64,000 bases of DNA, from assembly GCA_027627225.1 (NCBI GenBank), contig CM051028.1, positions 27,332,912 to 27,396,911 on the forward strand, read 5' to 3'. Of this stretch, positions 57,996 through 64,000 are shown one piece after another (within the stretch, counting starts at the first letter, position 1; every line of letters begins with the position of its first letter). Source of the DNA: Congeria kusceri (taxonomy: Eukaryota; Mollusca; Bivalvia; Myida; Dreissenidae). The notes beneath the pieces were generated by a model that made no database searches, was not told where the DNA came from, and saw only the letters and a program-made list of their open reading frames with translations. The translations under genes and the position numbers were made by a program.

Positions 57996-59737
57996 ATATT
58001 AATTTTAAGTAAATCATATTGACTTTATATGCATGTTTATATTACAAACATTGCATTGTATTATTATTGTTATTTTCAGTTTCACTGCTAAAGAATAATG
58101 TATTTATAACAGAATTTTATTTATAAATTTATTTCCGCCTTGGACAGTTTTCTAACAATATCCAAAAAAATAAAATGTGTTGGCCTAAACACGTATCTAC
58201 AGGTATATTAATAGTGTGCATTGGTGGGTGTATAATACAAGATGGTTAAATGCAAAATTATCCATACTACAACAGAGCAACAGATAAAATACAAAATACG
58301 CAAAAAACTGCAAACTCGGTGCGTAAAGAGATTGACTGGCATGGATACGAAATGACAGATCAATGTGTACGAAACAGCCGAAACTGATCGAATGGTTATA
58401 AAATTGTTGTTACCAAATGACAGACACCCGTATTATGTGAAGCAGTCTGAGTGGATGTTCTTTTCAACATAAACCACAACTGTTCAATCAAGATTAACAA
58501 CTTTCGTTTTCTTTATTTATGTTCAGTGATTTCGGAATGCTTTGGTCATGCTAGGGTTTATTCCAGGAAAAATATCCCAGAGTCAGAGGCAGGCAAAACG
58601 AATTTTAATTGTACTAAATCAAGTGTTACTGACTTGTTTTGCCTCGCAATCATCATCATCGTCGATTTCCATTGTCGAGCATATTTTCATAACATTATTA
58701 GCAGGGTTCCTAGTGCAACCCGAATTTGATGTACCCTAAATTCGAAGACAATATTTTTATTGTAATATGCAAAATTATTTGAGGTTTTTAATTAAAAATA
58801 GTCGAGAAACCATTGAAATATTCAGTAATATCTTATTGACATTGGCATTAGATCTTCTAAACAATATAAAAACTCCAGGTTACATAGGATTCCAGGACAA
58901 TTACATAATGGATTGTTTCCAACGTCATTTAGGCCACAAAAACACGGGGCCAAAATTGACAAGAATATTATCATTTATCAGTGTAAATGTTTTGTAGCAA
59001 TGTTTTATATTATGTCAACATCGGGTCACCTAATTAAACCTCAGCTTGAAAACTTGCTTTCTTTACCAAACGATGTTTAAAATATTTTCAGAATTTATCC
59101 ACAGTTTTGTTACCTATGTGTTGAGAACAATATGCAGATTTAGTATTGTAAACTTGTGACAAAAGGAAATGGTTGTGTTTGTGTTAAATTTAAATAAACC
59201 TCACACCATTTGCGTGTTGTGGTTGTTGTACTAACTTTGGAGATCAACTTCGTCTTGTATGCAATTATTTTAACTTTAATGGGGTAACATAATTTAAAGT
59301 ACTCAAATACTTTTGCCAGTACTGAATAATGATGGGGTAATACTCAATTCTGACAGAATCCTTATCTGTTGCTCTGCTATAAGTAAACATTATTTAAGGT
59401 ATTATTTAGGGTTTTCCCCCCCAAAAAAATGGGCACATCCTGACATAAATTACATAAACTTCTGAAACAATCACGTCTAACTGTTGCTGTTCGAACGTGC
59501 TTGCAGCCTACCTAAATCTAATAGCATACACAGTATGAATGGAATGTCTATGAATATGACATAAGTGAATATGACCAGCCCAGTGAAACAGCACTTCCAT
59601 CAACCACAACAATTATCCCCAAACTGTTTTGGGCAATGGTCTCAAAAACATTACGTAGGATCGGAATTGAGTTTTTTTAAACTTCTTTCTTTTTTAAAGA
59701 CACATTTCGGTAAACAAACATTGAAAATTATCTAAAA

Positions 59738-60974
59738 TCAGCAGCCAATTGTATAAACACTGGTTATAATATACCTAGGTAAATCACTTACCGCGGTCAA
59801 AATCTTGGTTAAGATACCGCGGTAGATTTTTACTTGTATAAAGCTTTTACCGCGCGGTATCTTAACCACGGTAATTGAGCGTTTTTACCTGGGTTGTTTT
59901 ACCCAGAATTCCTAATATTTATTTACGCGGAAATTTCCAAACGATCGGAGTAAGAAATCAAAATGGCCGAAATGAATGAAATTGGAGGAAAGAAATACTT
60001 GTCATGATATCTGATTAAAAACCTTCACACAGTCATAAGTTAAACTATGATATATTTGCAAACATATGTATAAAAATGTACATTGTGAAAAAACACACAA
60101 GCACTATACTGAAATGAGGATACTCAACACATCAATATTTCAACACATTTAAACTTATTATTAACAGATTTGTAGATCTGCTTCTTCAGCTATTTGGAGA
60201 TAAATGTAAATCTTTAAATTAATTTTGTATATCTCCTATAATCTGTATCTAGCCTTTTACATGAATTATACTTAAATACTTTTAACCATTATCTGAAGTT
60301 GGGCCCATGTAGATTATTATAAAAACATTGCTTGTTAAATGTGTGTCCTAATCAGAATAACAAAAACAAAATAAGGATTAACTTGCATTTCATATTAAAA
60401 ACATAAAGAGAGTACAGAAAACAACTCCTAAAAATATGCAAGTATTTCACACTAAAAAATATGCATGTATTTCACGCTAATTAAATTAAATCTATTCAGC
60501 ACTCTTTTAATACCATCATTTCAAAGACTGGCATTTTTATTTAAATACCCCGTTTGGTGCCTCTAATATGATTCCGATTCAGACTCATCAAGCCTTCACA
60601 ATGACGTGTACAATTTGTAAAAAATGTGTGATGTCATCGAATCTATTCTGGGTCAGAAGACGTGTAGAAATCATGAAGTGTACATCGGAGAATTGAACAT
60701 GCAAATTTTGATAACTTTATACTTGAACTTACGTTTAAAATATGGCTATATATACGCGTTGATCTATATTCATAGATGAATGTCTGCCATGTTTGTTGTT
60801 GTGGTTAAAATACTCTAACCAAGGTAAGCTAGATGGGTAAAAATATACCGCGGTAAGTGCGTGGTTAATTTTTTGGAAATTGTTTATGCAAACCGTTTTA
60901 CCTATGGTAGGGTTCAGGTTACTGCGGTATCATTGTTTACCGCGATAAGAAATGTTTATACAATTGGCTGCTGA
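59738..60974. mobile_element. DNA transposon with 22-bp perfect TIRs and TACCGCGGTA motifs
   Basis: TCAGCAGCCAATTGTATAAA + CA at the left is exactly inverted at 60953-60974. Within ~150 bp of each end lie repeated TACCGCGGTA-type palindromes (left: TTACCGCGGTCAAAATC, GATACCGCGGTAGATT, TTACCGCGCGGTATC, TTAACCACGGTAA; right: ATATACCGCGGTAAG, TACTGCGGTATC, TTTACCGCGATAAG). The 1,237-bp interior is AT-rich with no transposase. Only a 2-bp AT flank could be a duplication. Confidence 0.85.
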
Positions 60975-61075
60975 TGAATACGGATTTCACTGAAACCAAT
61001 CGTCACTAAAAAGTTTAGGGTCGAGGGGTTTTAGCTAAGTAGGGTCGGGTTACCCGAAACACAGAAATTATTTCT

Positions 61076-61332
61076 GGTGTGTCGTGGGAAAACCGGACTT
61101 AATGCATGTGCGTAAAGTATCGTCCCGGATTAGCCTGTGCAGTCCGCACAGGCTAATCCAGGACGGCACTTTCCGCTTTAATGGTATTTTCTGTTTCATA
61201 GAAGTCTCTTCGAAACATAAATCCACTGTAGGCGGAAAGTGCCGTCCTGGATCAGCCTGTGTCGACTGCACAGGCTACTCCGGGACGACACTTTACGCAC
61301 ATTACAAGTCCGGTTTTCCCACGACGCGCCTC
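61076..61332. mobile_element. Palindromic MITE copy 16
   Basis: GTGTGTCGTGGGAAAACCGG ... CCCACGACGCGCCTC. Flanks are TTCT and TTTT. Both inner hairpins are present. Confidence 0.9.
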
Positions 61333-62863
61333 TTTTTTTTTGGCCCCAACATGCATCACCCATTGACCAGTTGCTAAATCATGGATTGCTCCACCTTTCT
61401 GTTTGTCTAAGGTTGTTTGTCAAGTGAACAAACAATATTCTGTCTAATGAGCATAAGTCACAAATTTAAGAACGTGATGCACAACTACAATTACATATTT
61501 TTCTGAGGTATGGCAAATATTTATATTTCTAGAAGGCAGCATTTTTTCAAAAAATGTCACATTCTGTTCACAAAATTCATACTCCCAATGCATTTAGTAA
61601 CTGTGCACACAAATACAATAAACAACACATGCGGAGTCACATTTTGATTAGCCTGCAACACTTTTATGTACCAATATTGCACAGCAAGCCGTGTAACAAC
61701 AGTAATTTCACAATACCTTATATTATTATGTACATCATAATTAATAATCCCTTCCATTATTCACTAACTTGTAAACAACAACAAAAAGTTGTTGGTTTTC
61801 GGTTACCAGACCCCCCCCACCAATGTTTTCTGCCGAACCTAAAAGTGTTTTTGCCTATCAGGCAATCAATCATTAACTTTTGCTAATTTTGGGGAAAAAA
61901 AGAGCAGTTTTCGCTTATATTATAAGTTTCTTGCCAGAAATCTCTTTCTACAACCTTATTCGTAGTTAAGGTACAGTTTCTTTGTTGGGAGGCGTTTAAA
62001 CATTTTACATGCAGTCCAATATACTTAAACTGAATGGGGAATATGCGGCGAGGAAAAAAAGTTACAGAAAAATAACAGTTATATTTTACCTCCCCTCCTT
62101 GATATTTTTGGAGATGTAAGCGGAAACTATAGCAGAAACCAACCCGTTATTGTTTTTGGCCTTATATCAAGTTTTCGTGAATGAAAAATGTAAACCAATT
62201 AATCAGGTTCTCAAGAGAACAGCATACTAGAGAACATGTGTAAAATATATATAATTGTACTGACCTAAACATTTAATATTGAAATATCACACTGTAATGG
62301 TATTTGTCGAACAATTCAAATACACCACATATTTAAATTTCAAAATGACTTTTTGAACAAAAATGTCTTCACAGATTTATAGAATGGAAACCTACTTAGT
62401 ATGTATAATCATGAGTCACAAACTTCAAGTTCATAATACAGCTCTCTGTGCGGTGCATTATGTACAGATACACAATTTGTACATCAGTTTTAAAGTCCCT
62501 GTATGTTAGTATATCGGTGGTCGAATTAGCACAAGTCCGTAAGCCTTGGCAAATTTTGAGCTGGGCTTGCACAGATTCTTAGTTTTACACAGGTGGGATT
62601 GAAGCATTTTCTTGCTAACAAGTTATAATATAAGGCTTCGGGCATGCTTAGGCTAAATGCTGATTTGATGACTGGTATACATGTATATGAGAAAGGATGT
62701 ACCTGTAAATCAAATACAGTTATATTTTTGTTCAGCTAAAGCCATTTTTCACCTTAAATAAATTCTACATAAAAGGACTTTAAAATCACAATTGAACATT
62801 TTACATTTAAAATAACTGGTTCCATAAATAATTTCTGGTGATTATTGATCGTAATCCCAAAAT

Positions 62864-62992
62864 TCAAGATGAGTCCCCCTCCATTTGACTGGTCGGCTGG
62901 GTGGTATCCATGGTACCGTAGGACTGGGCCAGAGTGCTGGAGGCAGATGGCATAGTACCCTGGGGCCCCGTCAGTACACTCGCCACGAATTG
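62864..62992 (-). CDS. Probable last coding exon of an unidentified gene
   Basis: After a TTTTTTCACAG acceptor the minus strand reads QFVASVLTGPQGTMPSASST and ends MEGDSS with TGA at 62866-62864. It is GC-rich compared with its surroundings, and 42 residues remain open in one frame; phase 0 is assumed because no upstream exon is in the window. The composition (Ser/Thr/Gln, no hydrophobic core) suggests a disordered C-terminus. I do not recognise the protein. Its upstream exons would lie beyond 64000. Confidence 0.5.
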   Translation of the reverse strand, partial: QFVASVLTGPQGTMPSASSTLAQSYGTMDTTQPTSQMEGDSS

Positions 62993-63654
62993 CTGTGAAA
63001 AAATACTTGTACAATTAACTTTATTGCAATTATTGATCTTAAAAGAAATAAGAACTATAAATACAATTAAGTGGTTTACAGACATTGTTAAGTCGGTGTG
63101 AATGGCAATAACGATTGTTTTATATTTACATTTGCAACCTGTTTGGTCCAGATCAGCCTGTCAATCCATGCAAATTGACCTGGTTTTATATACAATATGT
63201 ACTTGAAATTGTCCCAACAAAACCACTAAGCTAGCTACCAATTTAGCAAAAGGCTAGTACAGGGGTGTGATTTAAGATTCAAAAACACATCATTTCTAAA
63301 CAGATTCATCAAAGTTTAAAGTACATAATTTATGCATATCTAGAAGAATCCCACTCCTGCTTTCATATAAATTATATAAATAACACAGGACCGAAAAGGT
63401 AAAATTTAACATAAGAAATTTTATATCAACCGAGGCGTAAACCAATATACAATTGTTGACAAGATTGGCCATTGGACATGGTCTGATCTTCACTGGATGA
63501 AAATCATGTTGACTGAGTTATTGTTATATAATGTATAAAAAGTTTTACTCGCAAAATCAATGAGCAGATAAACTTATTATAATCCAACACTGATCTGCTA
63601 TTCTATTTATCTCACCAATTCTGATAAATTCGAAAAATAACCAACTAAATCAAA

Positions 63655-63705
63655 CGAAACACATAAAATGACGTCACAACAATCAACAAGATGACGTCAT
63701 TGCTG
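63655..63705. repeat. Repeat carrying paired TGACGTCA sites (copy B)
   Basis: CACATAAAATGACGTCACAA and, 23 bp on, ATGACGTCATTGCTG (octamers 63669-63676 and 63692-63699). It is the same layout as at 7940-8010. Confidence 0.7.
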
Positions 63706-64000
63706 TTCGTAAACAGAAAAGAATGCTGTGCTGGTTTCACTGTTACTTGTACAGTTTTTAATGCACTTGCCGGGAACCAAAAGTTATATTCCACAAATCT
63801 ATTTTTAGCTCATATGACATTAATTTAGGTAAGAGTTCTGGTTCCTGTTGCTGTGTGAATTTTTTTTGTAGAAATCCACATATATATTTTTAGCCCATAT
63901 TAAGACCTGAGTTTAGGCCACTTTCATTGTTTGTTTGGATTTTTCGCCATTTTTAACAGTATTTGAGTCATATCACGTAAGTCACTTAACCTTCTCACAC

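Larger units (their letters stand above)
58000..62860. other. Intergenic DNA, mobile elements only
   Basis: It contains the TACCGCGGTA transposon and MITE copy 16. The remainder (58000-59700, 61340-62860) shows no conserved coding segment; the longest frames (61554-61886 and 58451-58729) have no codon bias, recognisable motif or splice support. Confidence 0.45.

Noticed and set aside
61554..61886. 110-codon ORF
   Set aside because: Low-complexity composition, homopolymer runs (CCCCCCCC), no splice context and no known motif.

Overview
This is a eukaryotic, AT-rich, intron-rich and repeat-rich window. It most likely comes from a bivalve mollusc, and probably a dreissenid (zebra/quagga mussel type). 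That inference rests on the repeat families: a ~260-bp palindromic element present 16 times, and several bivalve-type repeats with tandem cores (the 'GCTCGACTATTCGAAG' family, the 'GACAGAGTTATGCCCC' phrase). The organism call is recognition, not a search result. No prokaryotic operon, CRISPR array or intact viral gene is visible. Exon boundaries were placed by hand from GT/AG signals, reading phase and protein similarity recalled from memory.

Left third (490-17818, minus strand): sixteen coding exons of a TXNDC16 (ERp90) orthologue, a secreted/ER multi-thioredoxin-fold protein without a CXXC active site. All exon phases join without a break for about 708 residues. The last ~100 residues lie beyond the left edge. 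Between ~17.8 and 19.2 kb is a head-to-head intergenic region that probably holds both promoters.

Middle (19215-41036, plus strand): a complete SPATA7 orthologue of ten coding exons (639 residues), plus one possible in-frame 51-bp cassette exon inside an ~11.4-kb intron. SPATA7 is a ciliary transition-zone protein in vertebrates. The conserved PFTPRTLKT block and the DEE...FMRDVTNEVL block are both present, followed by a mollusc-specific acidic tail.

Right third (41-62.8 kb): I find no ordinary host gene here. It is filled with transposon relics. The main one is a decayed PIF/Harbinger unit (transposase on plus, 49.1-49.86 kb; its Myb/SANT-like partner on minus, 50.26-53.79 kb, tail to tail). 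Others are tandem-core repeats, MITEs and a tRNA-derived SINE nested in a MITE. At 62864-62992 (minus) is the probable last coding exon of an unidentified gene that continues past the right edge.

The most unusual observation is in TXNDC16. Two separate intronic minisatellites are built from exon-intron junctions: one repeats the 5' splice site of exon 15, the other repeats the 3' splice site of exon 5, so each carries a string of decoy splice sites next to the real one. Also notable are several mobile-element families whose target-site duplications can be read directly (4 bp, 5 bp, 8 bp, and 12 bp for the SINE).
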